Part shown: in pieces, positions 34,127 through 44,342 of the stretch
Layout: the number at the start of each line of letters is the position of its first letter
How positions within the stretch are numbered: the first letter of the stretch is position 1
Assembly: GCA_020736575.1 (NCBI GenBank)
Contig: JAGPYM010000007.1
Span: forward strand, 1,116,001 to 1,180,000
Reading direction: 5' to 3'
DNA from: Thelonectria olida
Lineage: Eukaryota > Ascomycota > Sordariomycetes > Hypocreales > Nectriaceae
Length of the DNA: 64,000 nucleotides
Notes under the pieces: model-generated
Seen by the model: only the letters and a program-made list of their open reading frames with translations
Databases searched by the model: none
Told to the model about the DNA's origin: nothing
Translations under genes and position numbers: made by a program

Positions 34127-36516
34127 ATGGAGCTTGAAAAGATGCCGAGGAAGCTCTGGGAGCACCCCAACCCCAAGAGCACTGCCATGTGGGCGTTTAT
34201 GCAAGAAGCCAACACGAGGTTCGGGCTGAACATGAGTGCAAGTCTCACCGTTACATTCACGACCACCATGACTGACAGTTGCCAACTAGACCTTTGAAGG
34301 GCTCTACGAATGGTCCTGCGCCAAACGTAGCGACTTCTACGGCCTGCTCTGGGAAACGCAGAACTGGATCCACGAAGGCGTCTACACCCAGGTCGTCGAC
34401 GAATCTATCCCCGTTTCTCAGCTTCCGCGCTGGTTCGCCGGCCTAAGGGCCAATTGGGCCGAGAACTTCCTCTGGACACGGCCTCCTGGCGGTGCCCCCG
34501 GTGAGAGGGGCACGATGCACAAGGAAGACCATCAGGTAGCGGTCACCGAGGTCCGTGAGGGAAACACTGAGGTGAGGGATGTGACGTGGGGGGAACTGAG
34601 ACGGAGAGTGGCAGAGCTGGCGGGCGCGTTGGCGGCGAGGGGCGTGGGGAGGGGAGATCGCGTTGTGTGCGTGGGAGGACACGCTTCGGAGACGCTGGTT
34701 GTGTTTCTGGCGACGACGTGGTTGGGAGGCGTGTTTAGCAGCAGCTCGACGGATATGGGCGTCAAGGGGCTGTTGCAGCGGACGGTGCAGATCAACCCCA
34801 AGGTGCGTGGGCTCCCATATGCCGTCGTGGCCCCTGTATCCAAGATGGGCGGTGTTGGTTGGTAAGAGAGCTAATAGGCTTGGGTAGTTTGTCTTCTTTG
34901 ATGATGGTGCTTTGTACAACGGCCGCAGAATTGATCTGAGGGAGAAGATCGAGGGCATGGTCGAAGGCATGAAGGGGTGCGATGCCTTCCAGTCTGTCGT
35001 CGTCATACAGAGATTCGACACTCCTTACGGCACCTCGCACATCAACCGCGCAGAGAGACTCGAGTCCTTCCTCTCGTCCTCACTATCCTCACCCCCGCCC
35101 ATCGCGCGAACCGAGTTCCAAGACCCGATGATCATCTACTACTCGTCCGGCACCACAGGCACCCCCAAAGCCATCGTCCACGCCGTCGGGCCCTTGCTCA
35201 TCAGCCTCGCCAAAGAAGGCGTGCTGCACCGCGGCATGGCGCCCTCGGACGTCAGCCTGCAGTACACGACGACGGGCTGGATCATGTACCTCTCCAGCGT
35301 CGGGCGCTGCATGCTCGGCGGCCGCGCGGTTTTCTACGACGGCTCGCCGTTCGTGCCCGACGTCAACCTGCTGCTGCGCATCGTCGCCGAGCAGCGCGTC
35401 ACGCACCTGGGCGTGAGTCCGCGGTGGCTGGGCGAGCTGATGAAGAGGGGCGTCGTCCCGCGGGACGTGGCCGATTTGAGCAGCTTGGTCTCGGTGGGCA
35501 GCACGGGCATGGTGCTGAAGGAGCAGGTGTTTGAGTGGTTCTACGACACGGGGTTTCCACCGCGGGCGCAGTTGGCCAACTTTTCGGGCGGGACTGATAT
35601 CGTGAGTTGCATCTTCTGGTCGTCTGCGTGGCTGCTCACTCATGTTTGATATAGGCTGGTTGCTTTGCCATCGAGAACCCCCTCACTCCCGTGTATGCCG
35701 GCGGGTGTCAAGGCCCTTGTCTGGGAACCCACATCGCCATCTATCCCAGTTCCTCGGCAGACAACGACGGCACCAACGAAGACTCTTCGCCTCTCGCGGC
35801 CGTACCAGACGGAACGCCCGGCGACCTCGTAGCCACGCTCGCGTTCCCCAACGTGCCCGTCTTCCTCTGGAGCGACAGCACGCCAGCCCCCGGCGCGAAA
35901 TACACGTCGAGCTACTTTGCGCGGTTCCCCGGCGTGTGGGCGCAAGGCGACTTCGCAGCAGTGCACCCGCAGACGCGGGCCGTGTACATCCTGGGGCGGT
36001 CGGACGGGGTGCTGAACCCGAGCGGGATCCGGTTCGGCAGCGCCGACATCTACGGCGTGGTGGAGCGGTGGTTTGCGGGCGAGGTTGTCGAGAGCTTGTG
36101 CGTGGGACAGCGGCGGCGGCAGGATGGCGATGAGAGGGTGTTTTTGTTCCTGCTGATGCGCGAGGGCGTGAGGCTGGGGGAGAAGGGGCTGGAGGGGAGG
36201 ATACGGGAGAAGATTGCGGGGGACTTGACCAAGAGGCATGTGCCGATGTATATCTTTGAGGTTCCTGATATTCCGGTGAGTCTTTCTTTTTCACACTCGT
36301 TATTGTTATTGTTGGTGTCTTGGCTAATGGTTTTGGTAGACGACGGTCAACGGCAAAAAGGTCGAGTTGCCTGTCAAGCAGATCATCTCGGGACACGCCG
36401 TCAAGCCCAGCGGGACGCTGCTCAACCCCAAGAGCCTGGATTACTTCTACCGGTTCCAGCAGGTCGAGGAGGTGGTGAAGCAGCAGGAAGCAAAGGGAGT
36501 GCCGTCCAGGCTGTAG
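34127..36516 (+). CDS. Acetoacetyl-CoA synthetase
   Basis: Five exons (34127-34237, 34290-34802, 34888-35601, 35655-36275, 36340-36516) all join in phase 0 to 711 residues, the normal length of the family. Intron 1 uses a GC donor (GCAAGT at 34238), the only choice that keeps frame into TFEGLYEWSCAKRSDFYG. Family landmarks are LRANWAENFLW near the N-terminus, the AMP-binding P-loop SSGTTGTPK, TTGWIMYLSS, GVSPRWLGELM, FSGGTDI followed by AGCFAIENPLTPVYAGGCQGP, the hinge aspartate region YILGRSDGVLNPSGIRFGS, and NGKKVELPVKQII with the C-terminal catalytic lysine. The cytosolic enzyme activates acetoacetate with ATP and CoA, feeding ketone bodies and leucine-breakdown products into sterol and fatty-acid synthesis. 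The closest alternative, acetyl-CoA synthetase, fits the N-terminal motifs less well. Confidence 0.95.
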
Positions 36517-36602
36517 GAGAGCAAAGATTAATAGATGAGTAGGTGGTAGTATACAGATATTCCTTATCAAACAAGACGCCGGGCACAAGATACACAAGAC
36601 AC

Positions 36603-37109
36603 TCACAGCCGCGTCTCTTTCTCGGGAAACTTGCCCCCGTTCACGCCGTATCTCCACGCCAGATATCCAAACATGCCAGCGACGCTGCCCAAGCCCGCGC
36701 CGCCGACCGCGCCTCTCCATCCCAGTCCCGCGCCCACACCAGCCGCGGCTCCCACGACGCCTCCGGCCACGGTCCAATCGTCCGTCTCAACCTGGCCCTT
36801 GTTCTCCAGCAGACGCCAGCTGCGATCGCGCCACTCAATGTCCTCCCTGCCGTGCATCCTGCCCAGCGTCATGAAGGCGCCCAGGCCAAGCGCGACGAGC
36901 GTGCCCGTCGAGGCGGAGCGCACGAGGCGCGGCGCGAAAGCGAGAGCGGTCGCGGGGCGGATGAAGGGGATGAGCTGGCGCGCGGTGGTGATGCCGCCGG
37001 CGATGAGGGTGCTGGCTGTGACTGTGCGGGCGATGACGTGGCCGGTGAGGATGGAGTGGGCGAGGGGCTGGTCCTCTGCGTAGGGCGTGTGAGGGAAGAA
37101 GCGGGACAT
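36603..37109 (-). CDS. Small fungal membrane protein, function unknown (possibly DUF1757 type)
   Basis: This is a single-exon gene of 168 residues starting MSRFFPHTPYAEDQPLAHS. It has Ala/Gly-rich hydrophobic helices around residues 30-60, 65-100 and a strongly glycine-rich pair at about 115-150 (GGVVGAAAGVGAGLGW, GGAGLGSVAGMFGYLAW), separated by a charged loop (HGREDIEWRDRSWRLLENKGQVETDD). The plan of several short glycine-zipper membrane helices without a signal peptide suggests a mitochondrial or other inner-membrane protein. The HSILTGHVIARTV start resembles fungal DUF1757 proteins, but I cannot verify that. It ends only 86 bp from the AACS stop and is convergent with it. Confidence 0.72.
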   Translation of the reverse strand: MSRFFPHTPYAEDQPLAHSILTGHVIARTVTASTLIAGGITTARQLIPFIRPATALAFAPRLVRSASTGTLVALGLGAFMTLGRMHGREDIEWRDRSWRLLENKGQVETDDWTVAGGVVGAAAGVGAGLGWRGAVGGAGLGSVAGMFGYLAWRYGVNGGKFPEKETRL

Positions 37110-37921
37110 GGCGGTGCTGCGAGAGGTGTTGATTTAAATGCTGTGTTTCTGCTGAGATGGGCTTATACGATGGTGCGCAGTGACGAGAAGTAATTATCGT
37201 CTTACTCTGACAAAAGCGAAGAAGACGAAAGAGATCGAGACAGAGCTCCCCCTCACACGATATTTAACCATGATCCCAATCCAGCCCTCCATACCTTGCC
37301 CAACCTCCCTACAAGCAGTTAACCTCAGCAACAACATGGCCTGGAAATGCATCAAATCATATCAGGTGAATAAGCAAACGCCGCCATTGGCCCCGACGGC
37401 CCGCGGGCTGATTTCCACCCCGAGCTTCGCACCGTCCCCCACACCGCGGCCCTGGCAATGTGGAGCCTCGGAAGGGGGGGGACGACGACCGAATGCGAGA
37501 ATGCGAGAATCTATCACTAATCAATTTTGCATCGGATGAATGCATTCGACTGCGTGTCCGTATGCGCCATGCCGCTTCAACGCTGATACCCAAAGGGAAG
37601 GCATCGGATTCAAGAAGAAGGAGAGATATCTTGGCGTCTCGGTTTTGCGACGACGCAGAGTTGGCCAGCTTATTATCGTCACGGCCTGGATAGGTGAACA
37701 GGACAAAGCCGCCCAAAACACAATGGAATTGGCGGCGCTGGGAATCTGAGATGGCCGGCCAGGCTCAATAGAGATGCCATGCACCAAAACTCATCGTCGC
37801 AGCTTGCTTACAAGGTTGATTACATACATTAAGTCAACTTCCAGGTCATCATGAACCAAGCCGCGCAGTCATTATATTCCCGGTCCCATAAACGCCAAAC
37901 CTTGCCCGCAACGTCCATTCT
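37110..37921. other. Intergenic, no gene recognised
   Basis: This is the upstream region of the small membrane protein and the 3' flank of CDC16. Short overlapping frames on both strands (37357-37787) share no recognisable protein features. Confidence 0.5.
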
Positions 37922-39843
37922 TTACTCGTCACCACTCATGTCCATCATAATCTCTCCCTGAACCTCATCGTCGTCATCCTCCAACACCGTCACCCGTCGC
38001 GACCGCCCAACCCTGCCTTTGCCTTTGTTCATCAAAAGTCCTCGTCCTGTCCCCCGTTTGCCGTGTAGCTTCATCGACGCCTCCGTCTTCTTCTGCCCCA
38101 ACTGATGCTCGAAATCCGCCAGATCTTCCGCCTCCGACTCAGCCGCCCCGTCCAGCAGCGCAGTCTCTTCCAGCGCCTTGTTCAAAAGTTCTGTTGCAAT
38201 GCTGTCCTGTGGGTTGATAGCCAATGCCTCATGGAGCACCACCACGGCCTCCTCCGGCTTGTTCTGCTCCATCAAAATGAGCCCCTTTGCACAGAAAATC
38301 GCCGCGTCCTTGCCACCCTGCCGCAACACCTCGTCAAACTCTGCCAGCGCTCTGTTAAAGTGCCGCAGTCGTCGAAAAGCGTGCCCAAGGTTGGTACGAG
38401 CCGAGAGCCACGCCGCAGGCTCACTTTCAATGTCATCCGCCACCTTGAGTGCTGCCGTAAAGTACTGAATCGCTTCCTTCGGTCGGTCTTGGTGGTACTT
38501 GACGATCCCCATCTCATTGAGCAGCAACGGATCCGTCTTGCACAGCCCGTATGCCGTCTTTAGAAATTCCTCTGCCAGTGTCATGTTGTTCAATGCGTGG
38601 TTCTGCATCCCCAAAAACACCTGCGGTAGGTGAGTGCCCATGAATAGTCTTGCCGCTGTGGAATACGCCGAAATAGCCTGATCATGCTCGCCCTCTGCCG
38701 CGAAAGTATGCGCGAATCCTATCCAGGCCGGTCCAAAATGTGCATCCATCATGCTTGCCTTGCTAAAGTACCGTCGTGCTTCGGCGATCTTGTCGATGGA
38801 AAAGTAGTATGTGCCCACTGCCAGCCACGAGCATGCTTCCTCTGGATGGTTGTCGGCCAAGTCATGGGCCACCAAGAACAGCATATTCTTCAACTTGAGC
38901 TCGAACAGACACGCAAGATGGACAGGGTAAACGCTAAAGTTGTATTTGTCGTCCAGAAGGATCGTATTCGTAATGTTCAGAGCATCTCGGTATCGGCATT
39001 GCGTGTACAAAAGATCGGCTCGGGCAAGTTGGAGGTCGGGGTTCGATGCGAGGTGATAGTGCGTCGAGAGCGAATCGCAGGCACTCTCAAATGCTGCTGG
39101 GTTGCGATACTTGGAAAGCCTCGTAGTGTAGAGCATCTTGGTAAAATCGGCAGCCTCCTGAGAGGATGACAAATCTCCCGACACATGGATCGAGTCGAAG
39201 TCTAGGCTCTCGAGGAACTGCCACTCTTCGTCGGGCGACAACAACGAGTTCTGCATGAGCTGTTGGAACGCCTCGAAGCACTGCACATCTATCCGTACGG
39301 CGTCTTTGTAACATTCCTTTGCGCGGTCGAAAGCATTCTGCTTTGCGTAGCAGATACCCCGGAGATAGCACATGGCCGCCTCGTAGCGACGGTTAGTCGC
39401 CTCCTCGTCGGCAGCACCGTCTCGTCGTCGACCGTGGCGCGGCTGCGTCTTGCGCTTGTTGCTCCCAGACTCGTTGGTGATGAGGTGTGTCGGATTGCGG
39501 TCACCGAGGACACTGAGGGCTTCGTCAAATCGCGACTGCTTAATGAAGCAGTGGCCAGCAAGATATCGACATGACGGGTTACGGGAGATGAGGTCTTGAC
39601 TGGAGAGGAAAGCTTGGGCGCGCGTGTAGTTTCCGGCGGCAAAGTGGACTTGGGCGAGCCAGAATGCGTCATTATCGTCGTCTAAAGCCAAACTCTGGTT
39701 AGTTGATCATGTGTATTCTAGGCAATGGTAGGTCGATGCGACGAACTGGTCAAGGCGAGCAGCTTGTCGCCGATGAAGATGGCCGACTCATACTGAGCCT
39801 TGTTGAGGGCATCCTGCCTCCACTCCCTCAGGAACTGTTCCAT
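37922..39843 (-). CDS. CDC16: Anaphase-promoting complex subunit Cdc16/Cut9 (APC6)
   Basis: Two exons on the minus strand (39747-39843 and 37922-39681) give 618 residues. Exon 1 codes MEQFLREWRQDALNKAQYES...LLALT, the conserved start of fungal APC6, and joins exon 2 as LALTNDDNDAFWLAQVHF. The rest is tandem TPR helices (for example YRDALNITNTILLDDKYNFSVYPVHLACL, PEEACSWLAVGTYYF, KASMMDAHFGPAWIGFAHTFA, TDPLLLNEMGIVKYHQDRPKEAIQYF, ARTNLGHAFRRLRHFNRAL). The tail is a basic then acidic low-complexity region (KRGTGRGLLMNKGKGR...DDDDEVQGE). The protein is a scaffold of the APC/C ubiquitin ligase that drives sister separation and mitotic exit in the nucleus. A 65-nt intron (39682-39746) separates the exons. 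Confidence 0.95.
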
Positions 39844-40313
39844 GCCTCACTGAGTCTTGCTCGGAGCATTGGCCAGCTGCAGATCCAAAGGCAAAACGCA
39901 GACTTTCGAAGTCGGAGATGTCGTAGTCGGAGCCAAGATGTGAGATGAGATGGTGTTTGGGTTGACGTTGTGCGTAGGAATAGCAACCATCCCACCAAAA
40001 GTCAACAACCACTGGAAAGTTGTTGTCCCAAGCGCGGTCAAGCGCGTTAAGGACCGCTGGGGCGTGGACATCAACTGTACCTGGGCGTGGCCACAGCAAA
40101 TAGCGGGGTAGCTTCGTCTTTTCAGAGCCTTCAGCGCATTCGCCCCTCGAGAGAAGAAAAAAATAGGCCCAGCGTATCAGAGGCCGTCAATTTGGCACCG
40201 CCGATACAGGAGCCTCTGAATCGACACTACCAACTCGCAATCCTCAACGGCTCTCTCCTTGATTCTCCTTCTCAATTGACTCTCCAAAAGCCTTGTTCTT
40301 CGCCCTTCTCACC
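39844..40313. promoter_or_regulatory. Divergent promoter between CDC16 and HIS3-type gene
   Basis: These 470 bp lie between opposite start codons. A TGACTC half-match to the Gcn4/CPC1 site lies at 40277-40282, 32 bp before the HIS3-type ATG, and a TGAGTC lies at 39851-39856, just before the CDC16 ATG. Both lack the seventh base of TGASTCA, so they are weak candidates. I see no other gene. Confidence 0.45.
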
Positions 40314-41059
40314 ATGGCCACCTCTCACCCTCCCCGCTGGGCCGCTCTCGCCCGTGACACCAACGAGACCAAGATCCAACTCGCCCTCAACCTCGATGGC
40401 GGCAACTTTCCCCCGGACACCGATGCCCGCCTTCTCAATGACGCCGATGGCCACGCCTCCCAGGCCAGCAAGTCGCAAACCATTGCCGTCGACACTGGCA
40501 TTGGCTTCCTGGACCACATGCTGCATGCCCTAGCCAAGCATGCCAACTGGAGTCTGGCCATCAAGTGCCAGGGTGACCTTCACAGTTCGTCTTCCCCGTC
40601 ACTCAATGTTAATATAAGGAAACCATAACTAACTGAGACTCTGCAGTTGACGACCATCACACCGCCGAAGACGTCTGCATCGCCCTCGGCGTCGCCTTCG
40701 CCAAAGCCCTCGGCACTCCCACCGGTCTCGCCCGCTACGGTTACGCCTACGCTCCGCTCGACGAGGCCCTGTCTCGCGCCGTCATCGACCTCTCCAACCG
40801 CCCCTACTGCGTCGTCGACATCGGCCTCAAGCGCGAGTTTCTCGGCAAGTTGAGCTGCGAGATGGTCCCTCACTGCTTCCAGAGCTTTGCCCAAGGCGCC
40901 CGCGTGACCCTCCACGTCCACTGCCTCCACGGCGACAACGACCACCACCGTGCGGAAAGCGCTTTCAAGGCCCTTGCTGTCGCTGTGAAGATGGCCACTG
41001 CGCGGGTAGCTGGAAAGGAGGGCGAGGTTCCCAGTACCAAGGGCACCTTGACTGCGTAA
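40314..41059 (+). CDS. HIS3: Imidazoleglycerol-phosphate dehydratase (histidine biosynthesis)
   Basis: Two exons (40314-40584, 40647-41059) give 227 residues, standard for the eukaryotic enzyme. The upstream in-frame codons contain no ATG, and the start has a good fungal context (ACCATGG). The enzyme removes water from imidazole-glycerol phosphate, the sixth step to histidine. Both manganese-binding repeats are visible: [16 protein letters not shown] and [15 protein letters not shown] in the first half, and [13 protein letters not shown] and [21 protein letters not shown] in the second. The 62-nt intron splits the [10 protein letters not shown] motif between CAC-A and TT, with TAACTAAC branch sequence. 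The gene is convergent with argJ (250 bp apart), and its promoter carries a partial CPC1 site. Confidence 0.97.
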
Positions 41060-41308
41060 AGAAGGAAATGTTTGTGATGAGCTTTGGAGTTTAGGGTCAA
41101 GCTTTTTTTGGATGTATGGTTGAATCTCACGTTAGACATTAGACACAGGCTGCGGGTCAAGCGACAGAAGGCATGATAACAGTGAACTAAACCATCACTT
41201 GTCTCATAAGTCACATCATGAAAGACAAAACGTTCAAAAGGAGATGGAATGGAAAGCCAATCATCATGTCTAATCATTATCAAAATTTTCGCTTCCAACC
41301 AACGCCCT

Positions 41309-42719
41309 TTAAGTTCGGTAGTCACCATTGATCGTGACATAGTCGTGGCTGAAATCGCACGTCCAGTGCACAGCCGACTTGTCACCAGTACCCAATCGCA
41401 CCACAATCTCCAGGTCCTCCATTGCCAAGATCTCGCTGGCTCGTTCCTCGTTGACCTGCTCAGGCTCGCCATTGACAAGCAGCTTCAGCTCAGCTGAGCC
41501 GTCAGTGGGAACGAAGGAAACGCTAGTTTGCTCAGGGGCAATCTCGGGAACGTCGTTGATGGGCTGACCAGGAGGAGAGATCAGGGCATAGCCAGCAGCG
41601 CACAGGATGCGACCCCAGTTGGCATCTTTACCGTAGAGAGCAGTCTTGACCAGGGGCGAAGTGGCAATGGTTCGGGCAACCTGACGGGCAGCTTCTTCTG
41701 ACGCACTTTCGATAACACGAATAGTCACAAACTTGGTCGCGCCCTCGCCATCGCGGACAATGTACTTGGCCAAATCCGCAGAGAAGTCGGTCAGGAGCTC
41801 ACGGAGGGCCTCGTAGTCGGCAGACTGCTCAGAAGTAACCTCCTTGCCACCAGCGGCGCCGTTGGCGAGCAGGGCAACGGTGTCGTTGGTCGAGCTATCA
41901 CCGTCGATAGTAATGGCATTGAACGAGCGATCAACAGCGTGGCGGAGGACCTTGGGCATGATTCCAGGAGCAATGGGAGCATCGGTGGCGAGGATGGTGA
42001 GTAGGGTAGCCATGTTGGGGGCAATCATACCAGCACCCTTGGTCATGCCAGCAATGCGATACTCAACACCCGGCGATGAGGGCAGTTCAAACGACCTGGA
42101 CATGAGCTTGGGGAAAGTGTCAGTAGTGCAAATGGCCTTGGCGCAGTTGAGCCAGTGGTCATGAGTTTCACCAGCCCGGTGGCAGGCAACGGGAATGTGA
42201 TCAATGATCTTCTGGATAGGTAGCCTGCAGCGATATTAGTTGAGCCATGATAAGGTCAATTGGATTCAATTGCATCACAAACCTCTGGCCAATGACGCCC
42301 GTGCTCATGACGATAGTCGAGTCCTCAGCACCGACCCTCTGATCGGTGGTGCGGGCCATGTTGGTGGCATCCTCAAGGCCTCCGGTGCCGGTGACGGCGT
42401 TTGCATTGCCCGAGTTGATGACAACGCTACGGAGGCCGGCATTTTCCTTCTTTTGAAGGAGTTTACGGCTGAAGGTGACAGGAGCAGCCTGGAATTTGTT
42501 CTTGGTGAAGACGCCAGCAGCGGAACAAGGGCGATCCGAGGAGACAATGGCAAGGTCGGGCTTGCTGGTGTTGCCCGGCTTGACACCGACAAAGATGCCC
42601 GAGGCGACGAAGCCCTTGGGGTAAGAGCCAGCCGTAGGCACGTACTTGACCTTGGAGGCCGGGATGACGGTACCGCCGAGGGTCGCGGCTGACGAGTATG
42701 CTCGCGAGAACTTCAACAT
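41309..42719 (-). CDS. argJ: Mitochondrial ornithine acetyltransferase / glutamate N-acetyltransferase (ArgJ)
   Basis: Two minus-strand exons (42283-42719, 41309-42224) give 450 residues. The first in-frame ATG is 42719, which begins a basic, Ser/Ala-rich presequence ([14 protein letters not shown]) suited to mitochondrial import. Family motifs are [60 protein letters not shown] across the intron, and the self-cleavage site [14 protein letters not shown], where Thr219 becomes the nucleophile of the beta chain. Near the end are [17 protein letters not shown] and [15 protein letters not shown]. The bifunctional enzyme recycles the acetyl group between acetylornithine and glutamate in arginine synthesis. 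Two perfect general-control sites lie upstream. Confidence 0.97.
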
Positions 42720-42874
42720 GGCTGCGGTTGCTTTGGTTGACAAAGTTTTGAGTTTTACAGCAGGATCGACGTGTGGGTGAAGCTCTCTCAGTAGGGACGA
42801 GTTCCAGTGAGCGATACCGCTACCGCTCGCTGTCCGTGGGGGGTTCCGTTGGGGGACCAAGGGGCATGAGCTTG

Positions 42875-42881
42875 TGACTCA
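42875..42881. promoter_or_regulatory. Gcn4/CPC1 site, perfect TGACTCA, argJ promoter
   Basis: This is an exact 7-bp general-control element 156 bp before the argJ start codon. The same factor class (Gcn4 in yeast, CPC1/CpcA in filamentous fungi) activates arginine and histidine genes on amino-acid starvation. Confidence 0.7.
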
Positions 42882-42983
42882 GCTCAAAAAGAAACTGAAT
42901 TTGGCATATTTTTACTCAATGTTGGAGTCATCCTGAGGAGATGAAATCTGCATGGCTTCACTTGGCAAACAAACTCGGTGCAT

Positions 42984-42990
42984 TGAGTCA
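42984..42990. promoter_or_regulatory. Second Gcn4/CPC1 site, perfect TGAGTCA, argJ promoter
   Basis: This is an exact match 265 bp before the argJ start codon, 109 bp from the first site. A near-match GGAGTCA lies between them at 42924-42930. Confidence 0.65.
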
Positions 42991-44342
42991 TCATGACCGA
43001 GTTTACAGTGAATAACTCAGTGTCATTCGCATCCATCTACACATCAAATTTATGCTCAGCTGTGCAGCCAACATGTGCGCGTGTCGTTGAGGCAAGTACA
43101 AGCTCAGCCAATGAAAATATGTTCTCTGGGCGCAATTACCTGCCTGCTCCACCCTACGGAGGCAGGAGCCTCGGACCCACCGCGGCTACCTTGCGAGATG
43201 AGTTCTGTGCTCAGTTGCCTGGTGGACAGCTGGTGCCTGGAGAGGCTAACCTTGATTGCCTCCCATCAAGGTGCAAGAGACTTAGGTAAGCGAGTGATGT
43301 GGTCCGAGCGTTACTGATTCCATTTCTCTATAAAACAGAGGCTCCTCTCCCTCTCTTTCAGTTTTCTTTTTTTCTTTCCTCTCCATCCAAGTGCAAGGGC
43401 GTTTTCCTTCTCCGTGAAGCGATAAGCTGAGAGAGGAATTTTGCTAGTTGAAAACTAAACTATAACTGCTCCTGGTTGGGTTCGCCTGGCCAGGGAATTT
43501 TTGGACCTCTTTTCCCTGTGGGAGACTTTTCTTCTTTCATTGCGAACAGGCCCTTGAGGCCTACCGTGAAGAAGGATGAGTTGATGCTAGATAGCCAAGC
43601 AGTCGAGGAACGGCGTTGGACTTGACGCGTAATGGTGAGGCTGTCGCGGCTTGAGCGCTGATGTTTGGAGGAGGCTGTGTGATGTTCTCCGAAAGATGTT
43701 GACGTTCACAAGTTGAAAAGTCGCGTCTTCAAGTTGGTGTTGTTGTGAGCACCCAAACAGCGCCTCGACTTGCCCATTGTTGTTCCCAAACACGCAAGGT
43801 TTGCTTCGTTGTGTCAACTGCAGATAGCCTCGAATAAACAAAACCTTGCGCACACTGAAGATTTCTCATTAACAATATCGAACCATGTCATAATTACCAC
43901 GCTTATGCCTCCCTCTCATAAAGCTGAGGCTCTGCTCAAGTCCCTTTCTCCGACGTATTCTCCATCCAGTCCAGTGTCTGCCCTGGCTCATCAGTGAGGT
44001 CACGCCCAGAATTGGGCAGTTCCACGTCCAATTTTAGCGCGGGGCACTTTCCCCATATCAGATCCCGGCATTATTTTCCAGTGCCTCAAACCTCAAGGAT
44101 TCCGTTTCCCCTCGTCACAACCAACGCTGTATTCTTCGACCGTCTCACTCGCAATCTTGTCTCCGATTTTACGCCAAGAATTGTTATCCGACAAGTGTCT
44201 TGGATATACCAGCTACTCGACGCTCCTCCCGCCTGCAAATCGCCGCTACACTCTCTCCCGCTCCCGTGCCCCGCCGCAAAGAAGGCAACTTCAAGTCTTC
44301 AACACAAGCCCTCCCCACGGGCCTCGCCCAGGAACTCACACC

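Larger units (their letters stand above)
42720..44342. other. Divergent intergenic region: argJ promoter and eIF2B-delta upstream
   Basis: These 1.6 kb hold no convincing gene. On the argJ side are two TGASTCA sites. At 43329-43335 is TATAAAA, followed within 40 bp by a long CT tract (43340-43385) typical of a fungal transcription start on the plus strand, about 950 bp before the eIF2B-delta ATG. This implies either a long leader or a separate non-coding transcript. Confidence 0.5.

Noticed and set aside
35683..36777. 364-codon open frame antisense to acetoacetyl-CoA synthetase
   Set aside because: It is a GC-rich shadow of exon 4-5, with Arg/Pro-biased composition and no domain; the sense gene has full family motifs.
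36543..37193. 216-codon plus-strand frame opposite the small membrane protein
   Set aside because: Low-complexity Arg/Ala/Gly composition mirrors the glycine-rich gene on the other strand.
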